Below are positions 18,617 to 26,739 of a stretch of DNA of 64,000 nt, in pieces (position 1 is the stretch's first letter; each line of letters begins with the position of its first letter). The notes below the pieces were generated by a model, which was not told the origin of the DNA, did no database searches, and saw only the letters and a list, made by a program, of their open reading frames with translations. Made by a program: the position numbers and the translations under genes. The stretch is from RBG-13-68-16 sp041494245. GTDB taxonomy: Bacteria > Acidobacteriota > Thermoanaerobaculia > Thermoanaerobaculales > Thermoanaerobaculaceae. The stretch covers positions 1-64,000 of the forward strand of contig JBGQAK010000018.1 of NCBI GenBank assembly GCA_041494245.1, read 5' to 3'.

Positions 18617-20115
18617 GCCGCGGGCAGCTCCGGCAGGCGGGCGCGGACGCGCTCGGCCACCCGGTCGGCGAGCGCCATGATCGTCACGTACGGGTTGATC
18701 TCGGCGCAGGCGGGGAAGAGGCTGCCGTCGGCCACAAACAGCCAGGGGACGCCGTGCACCTGCCCCCAGGCGTCGGTGACCGAGTCAGCCGCCGAGGAGC
18801 CCATGCGGCACCCTCCCATCAGGTGGGCGCTCGAGATCGAGACCTTTCCCAGCTTGAAATGGTCGCGCGTGATCAGCTCGGCGAGCCGCCCGACCTGGTC
18901 GGCGGTGATCAAGAAGCTGCTCCCCGCGGGGGCGTGCACCCTCCGGCACCCGGCGGCGAAGAAGATACGGGCCGCCGCCCTCTGGGACTCCACGAGCGAA
19001 TCTAGGACCTCGTCGCTGAAGCGGTACTCCACCATCGGGTCGCCCACGCCGTCCAACCTCACGCGGTTTCCGGGCAGGGCAGGGTCCACCGCCAGGACGA
19101 GGATCATCTGCATGCGGTCCATGCGGCTCATCAGTTCGCTGTGCGCGGGGCCGAAGCCGATGAGATTCTTGGCGGTCGTGAAAGGGAAATACATGCAGGT
19201 TTCGAGCAGGAAGTGGTGCGAGTCGACGAACTCGTCGCAGTAGTAGCTCTTGGGGTGCCCGTGGTAGTTGCTGATCGGGCGCTCGTGCTCGCCGATCAGG
19301 ATCAGCGCCGGGTGCGCCGTGAAGTAGCGCCCGAGCGCCGGCAGCTCCACGGGGAGGTGCGAGCGCAGCAGCACCGCCGGCGAGTTCACCGCTCCTGCCG
19401 AAACGACGATCGCCCGGGCCCGGATCCGGTACGTCCCCTCGGGCCACCGCGAGGGCTCGCCGTACGGCGGGTTGGCGACGGTGGCTGAGCACTCGCGGTC
19501 ACCGATGCACTCGACCTTGCAGTTGGTGACCACCTCGACCCCGGCTGCCTCCGCCGCGGGGAGCTGCACGCGGTTGGTCCCCTGCTTGGCGGCGTTGGGG
19601 CACCCCAGGTTGCACAGACCGGACCCCTGGCACCCCGTCACGTTGACCGGGAACTGCTCCACCCGGTAGCCGAGGGTGCGGCACGCCTCGGAGAAGAGGC
19701 GGTTGTTGTCGTTGATCCGCTCGGTCTCGAGGAGGTGGGCGTTGTTCTCCGCGAGGTACCTCTCCGACCTTCTGCGGAGGTCGGCGAACTCGAGGCCGGG
19801 GACGTTCCAGCGCGCGAGCACCTTCTCGGGGAGGGGTAGCGAAGTACCGGTGTAGACGACCGTCGAGCCGCCGTACGCGCGGCCAAACGCGAGGGTCATC
19901 GCACGGTCGCGGGTGAGGAAGCCGCCGTTGTCGAAGTAGAGCTTCTCCGCCATCTCGGCTTCGCGGCCGGTGAACTCGCTCTCCCTGAGCTTCGGGCCCC
20001 ACTCCAACACCGCGATGCGCGCCCCCTGCCGGGCGAGTGGCGCAAGCTCCTTGGCCACCGTGCCGCCGCCGGCGCCGGACCCGACGACCACGACGTCGTA
20101 GCTCTTCTCAACCAT
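18613..20115 (-). CDS. GMC-family flavin dehydrogenase with Fe-S-type cysteine motif
   Basis: 500 residues. The Rossmann motif VVVGSGAGGG at residues 9-18 binds FAD. The C-terminal catalytic His lies in SSAHLMGGCRMG and the Asn in EINPYVTIMALA. Cys162, Cys168 and Cys172 in GCQGSGLCNLGCP have the C-x5-C-x3-C spacing of the [3Fe-4S] site of bacterial FAD-glucose dehydrogenase, which passes electrons onward instead of to oxygen. The substrate is an alcohol or sugar, not identifiable here. The gene overlaps the small protein gene upstream by 8 bp and the TPP-enzyme gene downstream by 4 bp. Confidence 0.85.
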   Translation of the reverse strand: MVEKSYDVVVVGSGAGGGTVAKELAPLARQGARIAVLEWGPKLRESEFTGREAEMAEKLYFDNGGFLTRDRAMTLAFGRAYGGSTVVYTGTSLPLPEKVLARWNVPGLEFADLRRRSERYLAENNAHLLETERINDNNRLFSEACRTLGYRVEQFPVNVTGCQGSGLCNLGCPNAAKQGTNRVQLPAAEAAGVEVVTNCKVECIGDRECSATVANPPYGEPSRWPEGTYRIRARAIVVSAGAVNSPAVLLRSHLPVELPALGRYFTAHPALILIGEHERPISNYHGHPKSYYCDEFVDSHHFLLETCMYFPFTTAKNLIGFGPAHSELMSRMDRMQMILVLAVDPALPGNRVRLDGVGDPMVEYRFSDEVLDSLVESQRAAARIFFAAGCRRVHAPAGSSFLITADQVGRLAELITRDHFKLGKVSISSAHLMGGCRMGSSAADSVTDAWGQVHGVPWLFVADGSLFPACAEINPYVTIMALADRVAERVRARLPELPAA

Positions 20116-20548
20116 GGAGCATCTCGTTCCCCCGGAACGAGGGGGTGTACCGGATCGCCGGCCACACCTCGGGCTGGCCGTAGTGGCCCATGAAGATGAG
20201 CACTCGCAGCCCCCAGAACCCGCTCCGCAGCTTGCCGAGAGGGGCGTCCATGAACCACCGCAGCACGGCGTCCCGGTGCTCCGGTGCGAGGCGGTCGAAC
20301 GGCGCGCCGAAGCGCAGCAGCGGCGCCCACCGGATCACGCCCAGGAAGAGCGCGAACTGACGCCGGATGTTGCGCGGCCGGTCCGAGAGGGCGTTCCCAA
20401 TGATGGCGACGAAGCGCTCGCGTCCCACTGCGTCGAGGGCCGCCGTCTCGGGGACGACGCGCCTCGCGACCTTTATCAGGAACGCCCACTGCTTCTCGCT
20501 CAGGGGTGACACCGGCGTATTAGAGCGCCCCGCCGGTGGCGGGGTCAA
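20108..20548 (-). CDS. Small partner protein of the GMC dehydrogenase (putative)
   Basis: 146 residues, mostly helical (LSEKQWAFLIKVARRVVPET at the start), no signal peptide or Tat motif. Small gamma subunits of gluconate/glucose dehydrogenases have this size and gene position (immediately upstream and overlapping), and many begin with a similar helix around a P-E/D motif. I infer a chaperone or hitch-hiker role for the 500-aa dehydrogenase. Start uncertain: TTG at 20548 or GTG at 20512 (VSPLSEKQW). Confidence 0.5.
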   Translation of the reverse strand: MTPPPAGRSNTPVSPLSEKQWAFLIKVARRVVPETAALDAVGRERFVAIIGNALSDRPRNIRRQFALFLGVIRWAPLLRFGAPFDRLAPEHRDAVLRWFMDAPLGKLRSGFWGLRVLIFMGHYGQPEVWPAIRYTPSFRGNEMLHG

Positions 20549-20582
20549 GAGGTAACGAGACTCGTCTCAAATGGAGGCGGTC

Positions 20583-21188
20583 TCAGCCCTCCTCGGTGTC
20601 TGGAGGGAAGAGGTCGGGCTGCGAGCCGGGGCCGCCGGGGTCGAAGCAGCGGCGGCAGCGCGCTTCGTAGATGTCCGCGGCACCCACCACCACCTGCTCC
20701 TGCGCCTGGCTGAGGCGCTGCGTGTACGACGCCGGGGCGCCGCAGCGGGCGCAAATGGCGTGCACCTTCTCGACCTCCTCGGCGACCGCCAGAAGCTCGG
20801 GCATCGGCCCGAACGGTTCCCCGCGGAAGTCCATGTCGAGCCCGGCCACGATGACGCGCTTTCCGAGATCCGCCATCCGGCCGCACACCGAGACCAGCTC
20901 CTGGTCGAAGAACTGGCCCTCGTCGATCCCCACCACCTCGGTGCGGGGGTCGAGGCGCTCGAGAATCTCCGCCGCCTTGTGCACCCGCTCCGCCTCGAGG
21001 CGCCAGCGAGAGTGAGAGACCACCTGGGCGGCCGTGTAGCGCTCGTCGAGCGCCGGCTTGAAGACCTGCACTCGCTGCTTGGCGATAATCGCGCGCCGCA
21101 GCCTTCGGATCAGCTCCTCCGACTTGCCGGAGAACATGCTTCCGGTGATCACCTCGACCCAGCCGCCCCACGGCGTGTGTGGCTGCAT
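20583..21188 (-). CDS. tdk: Thymidine kinase
   Basis: 201 residues, type II thymidine kinase. The P-loop is GSMFSGKS, Walker B with catalytic Glu is GIDEGQFFD, and two C-x2-C pairs (CARC and CRRC) hold the structural zinc. It phosphorylates thymidine in the salvage pathway. The frame is open upstream, but homology begins at the tandem ATGATG (21191/21188). A GGGAGGG ribosome site sits tightly before it. The start overlaps the stop codon of the DUF84 gene. Confidence 0.92.
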   Translation of the reverse strand: MQPHTPWGGWVEVITGSMFSGKSEELIRRLRRAIIAKQRVQVFKPALDERYTAAQVVSHSRWRLEAERVHKAAEILERLDPRTEVVGIDEGQFFDQELVSVCGRMADLGKRVIVAGLDMDFRGEPFGPMPELLAVAEEVEKVHAICARCGAPASYTQRLSQAQEQVVVGAADIYEARCRRCFDPGGPGSQPDLFPPDTEEG

Positions 21189-21736
21189 CATCCCTCCCAC
21201 GGCTCTTTGTACCACGGTGCGAGGGCGGTCACCACCGCCTGGGCGTACGCGTCCGCGCGGGTGACCACGCCGGCCGTCAGCACCCCGAAGGCGCCCTGGC
21301 GCGATCGCACGTCCCGTTCCCGGGCGAAACGGTCGATGGCCGCGGCCAGGTCCTCTCCCGCGAGCACCGTCTCGGCGAGCGGCTCGGGCAGGAGGATGCT
21401 CGCGCTCGAGCCCACCCCCTCCCGCCGCCCGTCCCAGGCCACAGCCCAATTGCGTAGCACCGCCTGAAGCGGGGCGCGGCCGAGCACCTCGATACCGCCC
21501 TCCAGGCCGAGCGCAAGATCCGCACCGGGCACCGACTCCAGCGCCGCGCGGGCCCGGGTGCGTGCGCCGGCGCGGGTCGCCTCGGCCGAGAGCGGGGTGT
21601 CGGCCTGCCCGCTCGCGACCTCGACCGCCGTTACCTCCACCTGCTCGCCGGGCCAGGGAAGGGAGGCAAGCCGAGAGAGCGCGATCTGCACGCCGGCGAT
21701 CTTGGGCTCGCGCCTGGTGCCGAGGACGATCTTCAT
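21188..21736 (-). CDS. Inosine/xanthosine triphosphatase family (DUF84, YjjX-like)
   Basis: 182 residues beginning MKIVLGTRREPKIAGVQIAL, with VEVASGQADTPLSAEAT and a central GADLALGLEGGIE block typical of the DUF84/NTPase fold. It should hydrolyse non-canonical purine nucleoside triphosphates (ITP/XTP), keeping them out of nucleic acids. It overlaps nth by 4 bp upstream and tdk downstream, giving a DNA-maintenance operon. Start ATG at 21736. Confidence 0.8.
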   Translation of the reverse strand: MKIVLGTRREPKIAGVQIALSRLASLPWPGEQVEVTAVEVASGQADTPLSAEATRAGARTRARAALESVPGADLALGLEGGIEVLGRAPLQAVLRNWAVAWDGRREGVGSSASILLPEPLAETVLAGEDLAAAIDRFARERDVRSRQGAFGVLTAGVVTRADAYAQAVVTALAPWYKEPWEG

Positions 21737-22389
21737 ACGCCGATCCTCGGGCAGAGCGCCTCGAGCGGACACCCTGCGCAGGCGGCCTTGCGGGCGGTGC
21801 ACACGCGCCGCCCGTGCAGGATCAGGCGGTGGCCGAGCGCAACCCAGGAGGCCGGCGGAAACAGCTCCACGAGGTCCTGCTCGATCTTCTCCGGGTCGCT
21901 CTGCGAAGAGAGGCCGAGCCGCGCCGCCAGGCGCGCCACATGGGTGTCCACCACGACCCCGGTCGCGTACCCGAATGCCGTCCCGAGCACCACGTTGGCG
22001 GTTTTGCGGCCGACGCCGGGGAGCCTGGTCATCGCCTCCATGCTTCCCGGGATCTCCCCCACGTGGTTCTCCACCACGGCGCGCGCCATCCCGAGCAACG
22101 ACTTGGCCTTGTTGCGGAAGAACCCCGTGCTGCGGATCATTCCCTCGAGCTCGCCCTGCTCCGCGTTTGCCAGGGATGCAGCGTCCGGGTAGCGGTCGAA
22201 GAGCGCGGGCGTGACCGTGTTGACGCGCGCATCGGTGCACTGAGCCGAAAGGATCGTGGCCACGAGGAGCTCGTACGGGTTGCGGAAGAGCAGCTCACAG
22301 GTAGCGTCGGGGTAGGCGGCGGCGAGCGCCGCCTCGATCGCCGCGGCGCGTGCGAAGCCGGTCCTGGCGCCCGCCTTGCCCCTGCTCAC
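21733..22389 (-). CDS. nth: Endonuclease III
   Basis: 218 residues. The helix-hairpin-helix LPGVGRKTANVVLG contains catalytic Lys129, and Asp148 follows in VVDTHV. Four cysteines at 197, 204, 207 and 213 fit the C-x6-C-x2-C-x5-C [4Fe-4S] cluster. It is a bifunctional glycosylase/AP lyase for oxidised pyrimidines in base-excision repair. ATG at 22389 overlaps the DUF502 stop codon (ATGA). Confidence 0.95.
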   Translation of the reverse strand: MSRGKAGARTGFARAAAIEAALAAAYPDATCELLFRNPYELLVATILSAQCTDARVNTVTPALFDRYPDAASLANAEQGELEGMIRSTGFFRNKAKSLLGMARAVVENHVGEIPGSMEAMTRLPGVGRKTANVVLGTAFGYATGVVVDTHVARLAARLGLSSQSDPEKIEQDLVELFPPASWVALGHRLILHGRRVCTARKAACAGCPLEALCPRIGV

Positions 22390-23093
22390 CGCGAGCCGCC
22401 CGCCGGCGGCCGGGCCCCGGGGAACACCCGCTCCTGGGTCGCGCTCACCAGGCCGCCCGAGATCACCATGCGCAGCGCCTCCTCCACCGTGAGGTCGGTC
22501 GGCCTGACGGAGGCCTCCGGGTAGACGAGGAAGAAGCCGGTGGTTGGGTTGGGGGTCGTGGGCATGAACACGGTGATCACGCGCCGCGGGCCGTCCGGCG
22601 TCTGTTCCTCGAACTCCCCGGTGACGAACGCCATCCCCCAGACGCCCTCGTAGGGGAACGGCACCAGCACCACCCGCCGGAAGCTCTTGCTGCGGTCGCC
22701 GGCGAAGGCGCGCGTGACCTCGCGCGTGCCGAGGTAGATCGACCGCATGATCGGGATGCGGGCGAACAGCCTGTCCCCGATCCGTAGCACGCGCCGCCCG
22801 ATCATGTTGTGGGCCAGCACGCCGAGCGCGAAGATCACCAGCACGAAGAGCGCCGCCCCGAAACCCGGGATCGTTCGCTCGAACAGCTTGGTGCTGATCG
22901 GGTCCGCCCAGCGGTCCACGAGGTCAAACAGGAAGCGCCCGAAGAAGATCGTCACGACCAGCGGGAACGCCACGAGCAGGCCGGTGACGAAGCGGCTGCG
23001 CAGGAAGCCCAGGAAGCCGTGTCGCTTGCCCGGTTCGGGGAAGCGGATCGGGAGCCCCATCGAGTCCTGCACCGGCGCGCGCCGCTCGTCCAT
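22386..23093 (-). CDS. DUF502 family membrane protein
   Basis: 235 residues with two transmembrane helices (FVTGLLVAFPLVVTIFFGRF and FGAALFVLVIFALGVLA) followed by a conserved soluble domain (IPIMRSIYLGTREVTRAF, VFMPTTPNPTTGFF). The family function is unknown. ATG at 23093 is preferred. The frame is open to 23225, but that part is Pro/Arg-rich and unlike the family. TACAAT near 23103-23108 may be the -10 box for the whole DUF502-nth-DUF84-tdk operon. Confidence 0.82.
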   Translation of the reverse strand: MDERRAPVQDSMGLPIRFPEPGKRHGFLGFLRSRFVTGLLVAFPLVVTIFFGRFLFDLVDRWADPISTKLFERTIPGFGAALFVLVIFALGVLAHNMIGRRVLRIGDRLFARIPIMRSIYLGTREVTRAFAGDRSKSFRRVVLVPFPYEGVWGMAFVTGEFEEQTPDGPRRVITVFMPTTPNPTTGFFLVYPEASVRPTDLTVEEALRMVISGGLVSATQERVFPGARPPAGGSR

Positions 23094-23359
23094 CGCGCGG
23101 CCATTGTACCGGTCGCGAGGGCGAAATCGCGGGGCGCGCATCTTTTGTCGCGGGGGGCCCGCGCCCGCTCCGGCCACCCACCCGGGCGCTCCAGCCCCCC
23201 GAACCCCCACGCTCGCCGGGAACAAGCGCCGGCTCGCTCGGCGCGCCGCCTCGTCCTCGAGGAAGGCACCGCTACGTTCGCGCGTCGGGCCGGGACGTCG
23301 TCACAGACGAAGAACCCGCGGCGCGGCACCGCGGGCTGCGCTTCGCTCGACAGCGATGC

Positions 23360-23824
23360 CTACGACTGGGTCGGTGTCCCGCCCTTCGCGTGCGGGCACT
23401 TGGGGGCGCCGGACTCGCCCTTGGCGCAAGCCTTGCCGGCCTTGTGCGGGCAGTCCTTGTCCCACTGGGTGGCCGCGTGCTCCTGCAGCTTCTTGACCAT
23501 CCCGGGGTCGCTCGCGGTCGCGGTGATCACCACGCCGTTGTCGGTTTTCTCGACCGTGCGGGTCACGCCCTTGGCCTGCATCGGGCAGTCCTGTGAGCAC
23601 CCCGGCTTTGGGCAGGTGGTAGTCTCCTCCTGGATCATCGCAGCGAGCTTCGCATCGCCCCCCGTGATCGTGATCTTCACGCCGTTGTCGAGGTTGGTGA
23701 CGGTGCGCTGGGCGCCGGCGCTCTTCAGGCAGCAGGCCGCCGACGGCTTGGCCGGGGCGTCCGCTGCGAGCAGCGGCAGGGCGATCAGGGCGCACAGTGC
23801 CGTGAGGGTTGCGATGCACTTCAT
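23360..23824 (-). CDS. Cys-rich secreted protein with two internal repeats
   Basis: 154 residues with a signal peptide (MKCIATLTALCALIALPLLA). The mature part has two repeats, QRTVTNLDNGVKITITGGD and TRTVEKTDNGVVITATASD, each followed by a helix and a Cys/His-rich segment (CPKPGCSQDC and CPHKAGKAC). Eight mature cysteines and several His suggest metal binding or disulfides in the periplasm. I do not recognise a named family. A GAGGAGG ribosome site lies 9 nt before the ATG. tRNA-Cys ends only 27 nt upstream on the same strand, so both may share one transcript. Confidence 0.7.
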   Translation of the reverse strand: MKCIATLTALCALIALPLLAADAPAKPSAACCLKSAGAQRTVTNLDNGVKITITGGDAKLAAMIQEETTTCPKPGCSQDCPMQAKGVTRTVEKTDNGVVITATASDPGMVKKLQEHAATQWDKDCPHKAGKACAKGESGAPKCPHAKGGTPTQS

Positions 23825-23851
23825 TGGACTTCCTCCTCTTTAGGATCTGGG

Positions 23852-23926
23852 TGGAGGTGACGGGCGGAGTCGAACCGCCGAATGAGGGCTTTGCAGGCCC
23901 CTGCCTTACCACTTGGCTACGTCACC
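23852..23926 (-). tRNA. tRNA-Cys (GCA)
   Basis: Cloverleaf on the minus strand: acceptor GGTGACG pairs with CGTCACC, anticodon loop CTGCAAA with anticodon GCA, T-arm GGCGG-TTCGACT-CCGCC, discriminator T, and CCA encoded at 23854-23852. The D-arm GCC-AAGTGGTAA-GGC is short, as usual for tRNA-Cys. Confidence 0.96.
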
Positions 23927-24132
23927 GCGCAGGAGAGTCTACCGGTGGGCCGCCGGGGTGTCAACGCGAATCTGGGCGAGGTTGCAGCGGCCGCGCGCGG
24001 TTGGGGGCGAGAAAACCTGCCCGCCAATCCGATCAGGCTCCAACTTCGACCTCGCTGCGCCCCTCGTCCAGGATTCGCTCGGCCTCCTCGACGGATTTGG
24101 CGGTGCGCGTGGTCTGGTCAGCGAGGGGGACT

Positions 24133-25680
24133 TCAGTGCCCGCCCGGCGCCCGCCTGCCCTTTCCGCTCGAGAGCAGGCCGATGAACGGGATGAACAGCA
24201 CGAAGGCGAAGGTGAGCATCCAGAACACGTCCACGTAGGCCTTCACGAACGCCTGTTGCCGTACGAGGCCGTAGATCATTCCGAGCGACATGGTCTTGAC
24301 GGTGGCGGGGTCGTAGCCGGAGACCGCGAACAGGCCGTTCGCCGCCGCCGCGAGGCGCTCCTGGGCGATCGGACTGAACGCTGTGACGTTTTCGACGAGG
24401 TGCGACTGGTGGAGCTGGGCGTGGCGGGCGAGCACGGTGGCGGACATCGCGATGCCGACGGAGCCGCCCTCGTTGCGGAGTAGGTTGAACAGCCCCGTGC
24501 CCTGGCCGATCTGCTCCGGCCTGAGCTGCGAGAACGCGGCCGCCGTGATCGGCACGAACAGGAAGCCCAGGCCAAAACCCTGGAAGAGCCTCGAGATCGT
24601 GACGTATGCGAAATCCACCTGGAGGTCTACCGACTGCAGCAGCCAGATTGCCACGATGTTGAACGCGGCGCCGACCAGCACGAGGATACGGCTGTCCACG
24701 CGCCCGACGAGGTTTCCGACGATGCCCATGGCGAGCAGGGAGGCGATCCCACCCGGCGAGATGACCAGCCCTGCCCAGGTGGCGGTGTAGCCAAGCATGC
24801 TCTGGACGAACAGCGGCAGCATGGTGAACGAGCCGAAGAGGCCGAAGCCGAGCAGGAACATCATCACGGTGCCGGAGGCGAACGAGCGGTTTGCGAACAC
24901 GCGCAGGTTGACGAGCGGCCTTGAGGCTGTGAACGAGCGCCAGATGAATAGCGCGATCCCGACGACGGCCGCCAGGGCGAAACTCTTGATGAAGTTGCTG
25001 TCGAACCAGTCGAAACGCTGGCCCCGGTTCAGCACCACCTCCAGGCTCCCCAACCCCACGCAGATGAACAGGAAGCTCCAGTAGTCCACCTTCCCCTCGG
25101 GGCGCTGCAGGTGCGCGGGGTCCTGGATGTGCATCAGGCCGAGGACGATGCCGAGGATGCCGATCGGGATGTTGATGTAGAACACCCAGGGCCACCCCCA
25201 GTTGTCGGTGATCCAGCCGCCCAGCGTCGGGCCGATGATCGGGCCGAACACCACGCCGATTCCGAACAGGGCCATCGCCTTGCCGTGCTCCTCCTTGGGG
25301 AACGACTCGAGGAGGATGGCCTGCGACATGGGGACCATGGCGCCGCCGGCAAACCCCTGGATGACCCTCATCACCACGAGGAAGAGGAGCGAGGGCGCGG
25401 CGCCGGAGCCGAGGGAGGCGAGCGTGAACACGCCCAGGCACCACAGGTAGAAGCGCTTGCGCCCGAAGTAGTTGCCCAGCCAGCCGGTGATCGGGAGGAT
25501 GACCGCGTTGGCGACCAGGTAGGAGGTGATGACCCAGGTGATCTCGTCCACGCCGGCCGAAAACGTCCCCTGCATGTGGGGCAGCGACACGTTGGCCACC
25601 GACGTGTCCACCACCTCCATGAGGGTGCCGAGCATGGAGGTGAACGCGATGAGGTACTTGTTGGTCGTCCGGTCGCCCAT
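24133..25680 (-). CDS. emrB: DHA2-family drug:H+ antiporter (EmrB/QacA type)
   Basis: 515 residues with 14 predicted helices. The N-terminal motif EVVDTSVANVSLPHMQG marks the DHA2 family, with GWLGNYFGRKRFYL (motif A) and GFAGGAMVPMSQAIL following. It would expel hydrophobic compounds across the inner membrane, using the EmrA-like adaptor and the TolC-like channel encoded just upstream (order tolC-emrA-emrB on this strand). ATG at 25680 is preferred, 20 bp after the adaptor gene. A short open frame with coding-like composition (KSVEEAERILDEG) lies beyond the stop; its meaning is unclear. Confidence 0.87.
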   Translation of the reverse strand: MGDRTTNKYLIAFTSMLGTLMEVVDTSVANVSLPHMQGTFSAGVDEITWVITSYLVANAVILPITGWLGNYFGRKRFYLWCLGVFTLASLGSGAAPSLLFLVVMRVIQGFAGGAMVPMSQAILLESFPKEEHGKAMALFGIGVVFGPIIGPTLGGWITDNWGWPWVFYINIPIGILGIVLGLMHIQDPAHLQRPEGKVDYWSFLFICVGLGSLEVVLNRGQRFDWFDSNFIKSFALAAVVGIALFIWRSFTASRPLVNLRVFANRSFASGTVMMFLLGFGLFGSFTMLPLFVQSMLGYTATWAGLVISPGGIASLLAMGIVGNLVGRVDSRILVLVGAAFNIVAIWLLQSVDLQVDFAYVTISRLFQGFGLGFLFVPITAAAFSQLRPEQIGQGTGLFNLLRNEGGSVGIAMSATVLARHAQLHQSHLVENVTAFSPIAQERLAAAANGLFAVSGYDPATVKTMSLGMIYGLVRQQAFVKAYVDVFWMLTFAFVLFIPFIGLLSSGKGRRAPGGH

Positions 25681-25700
25681 CCGTCCCCCGCGGGCCGGTC

Positions 25701-26738
25701 CTAGCGCGCCGCCGCGCCAGCCTTCGCGGTGGCCGCCCCTTGCCTGGACTCGGCCAGCGTGTTCACCTCCACGTGGGTCGAGAGCCCGAGGCGCAGCGAC
25801 CGGTCCGCGTTGCTCGCCGGATCGATCGCGATCCGGACGGGCAGGCGCTGCACGATCTTCACCCAGTTGCCGGTGGCGTTTTCGGGCGGGAGCAGGGAAA
25901 AAGCGGCGCCCGTTCCCGCGCTCAGGCTCTCCACCCACCCTGTGTAGGTGCGCTCTGGGTTGACGTCGGTGTGGAACGTGGCCGGCTGGCCGACCCGGAT
26001 GCGGCGCAGCTCGGTCTCCTTGAAGTTGGCCTCCAACCAGATGTGGTCGCCCTCGAGAGGCACCACCGCGCAGAGCGGCTGGCCGGGAGCGACGACCTGC
26101 CCGACCTGAGCGCTCTTCTTGCTCACGATCCCCGCGATGGGCGAGGTGAGCGTGCAGTAGGAGCGCGTGAGCTCGGCGTTGGCGAGCCTGACCTCCTGCA
26201 CCTTGACGCGCTGCTCGGCGACGGTCAGGTTGGCCTCGACCGCGGCGAGCGCCTTCTGGGAAGCCTCGGCGTCAGCCGATGCGATCTGCTCGGCGGAGAC
26301 GGCGTCGTCAAAGCGCTGCTTGGGGATCGAGTTACGCCGGTACAGCTCGGAGAAGCGCTGCAGGTTGAGGCGGGCAAGCTCCAGGCGGCTCCTGTCCGCG
26401 TCCACCTTGGCCTTCGCCTGGGCGATCTGCGCGCGGTTGGTGGCGAGCGCCGAGCGCGCTTCCTCAATGGCCGCGTGCGCCTGCTCCACCTGGGCGTCGT
26501 AGTCGCGCGGGTCGAGCGTGGCGATCACCTGGCCCTGCGTCACGGGCTGGTTCTCCCCGACCTCAACGGTAAGCAGCGTGCCCTGGATGCGGGAAGCGAT
26601 GGCGAAGATGTCCCCGCTCACGTACGCGTCGTCGGTGTTGGGGTGGACCTGGGCATGCTTCCAGTAGCGGTTGGCGACGAAGACGGCCGCCAGAGCGACC
26701 AGGAGGATGGCTGCGAGGCTGATCCATTTCTTGAGCAT
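25701..26738 (-). CDS. emrA: HlyD/EmrA-type membrane-fusion protein
   Basis: 345 residues: an N-terminal anchor (ISLAAILLVALAAVFVANRY), biotinyl-lipoyl half (DDAYVSGDIFAIASRIQGTL), long coiled-coil hairpin (about 85-190), second lipoyl half (YCTLTSPIAGIVSKKSAQVG) and beta-barrel domain. It bridges the EmrB-like pump to the outer-membrane channel. One base separates it from the tolC-type gene, and an AGGAG site precedes the ATG. Confidence 0.88.
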   Translation of the reverse strand: MLKKWISLAAILLVALAAVFVANRYWKHAQVHPNTDDAYVSGDIFAIASRIQGTLLTVEVGENQPVTQGQVIATLDPRDYDAQVEQAHAAIEEARSALATNRAQIAQAKAKVDADRSRLELARLNLQRFSELYRRNSIPKQRFDDAVSAEQIASADAEASQKALAAVEANLTVAEQRVKVQEVRLANAELTRSYCTLTSPIAGIVSKKSAQVGQVVAPGQPLCAVVPLEGDHIWLEANFKETELRRIRVGQPATFHTDVNPERTYTGWVESLSAGTGAAFSLLPPENATGNWVKIVQRLPVRIAIDPASNADRSLRLGLSTHVEVNTLAESRQGAATAKAGAAAR

Positions 26739-26739
26739 C

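Noticed and set aside
24033..24132. Possible frameshifted tail of the EmrB-like transporter (ending KSVEEAERILDEGRSEVE)
   Set aside because: The stretch has coding-like composition but no start codon, and the transporter already ends at a normal length. Evidence is too thin to call a gene or frameshift.
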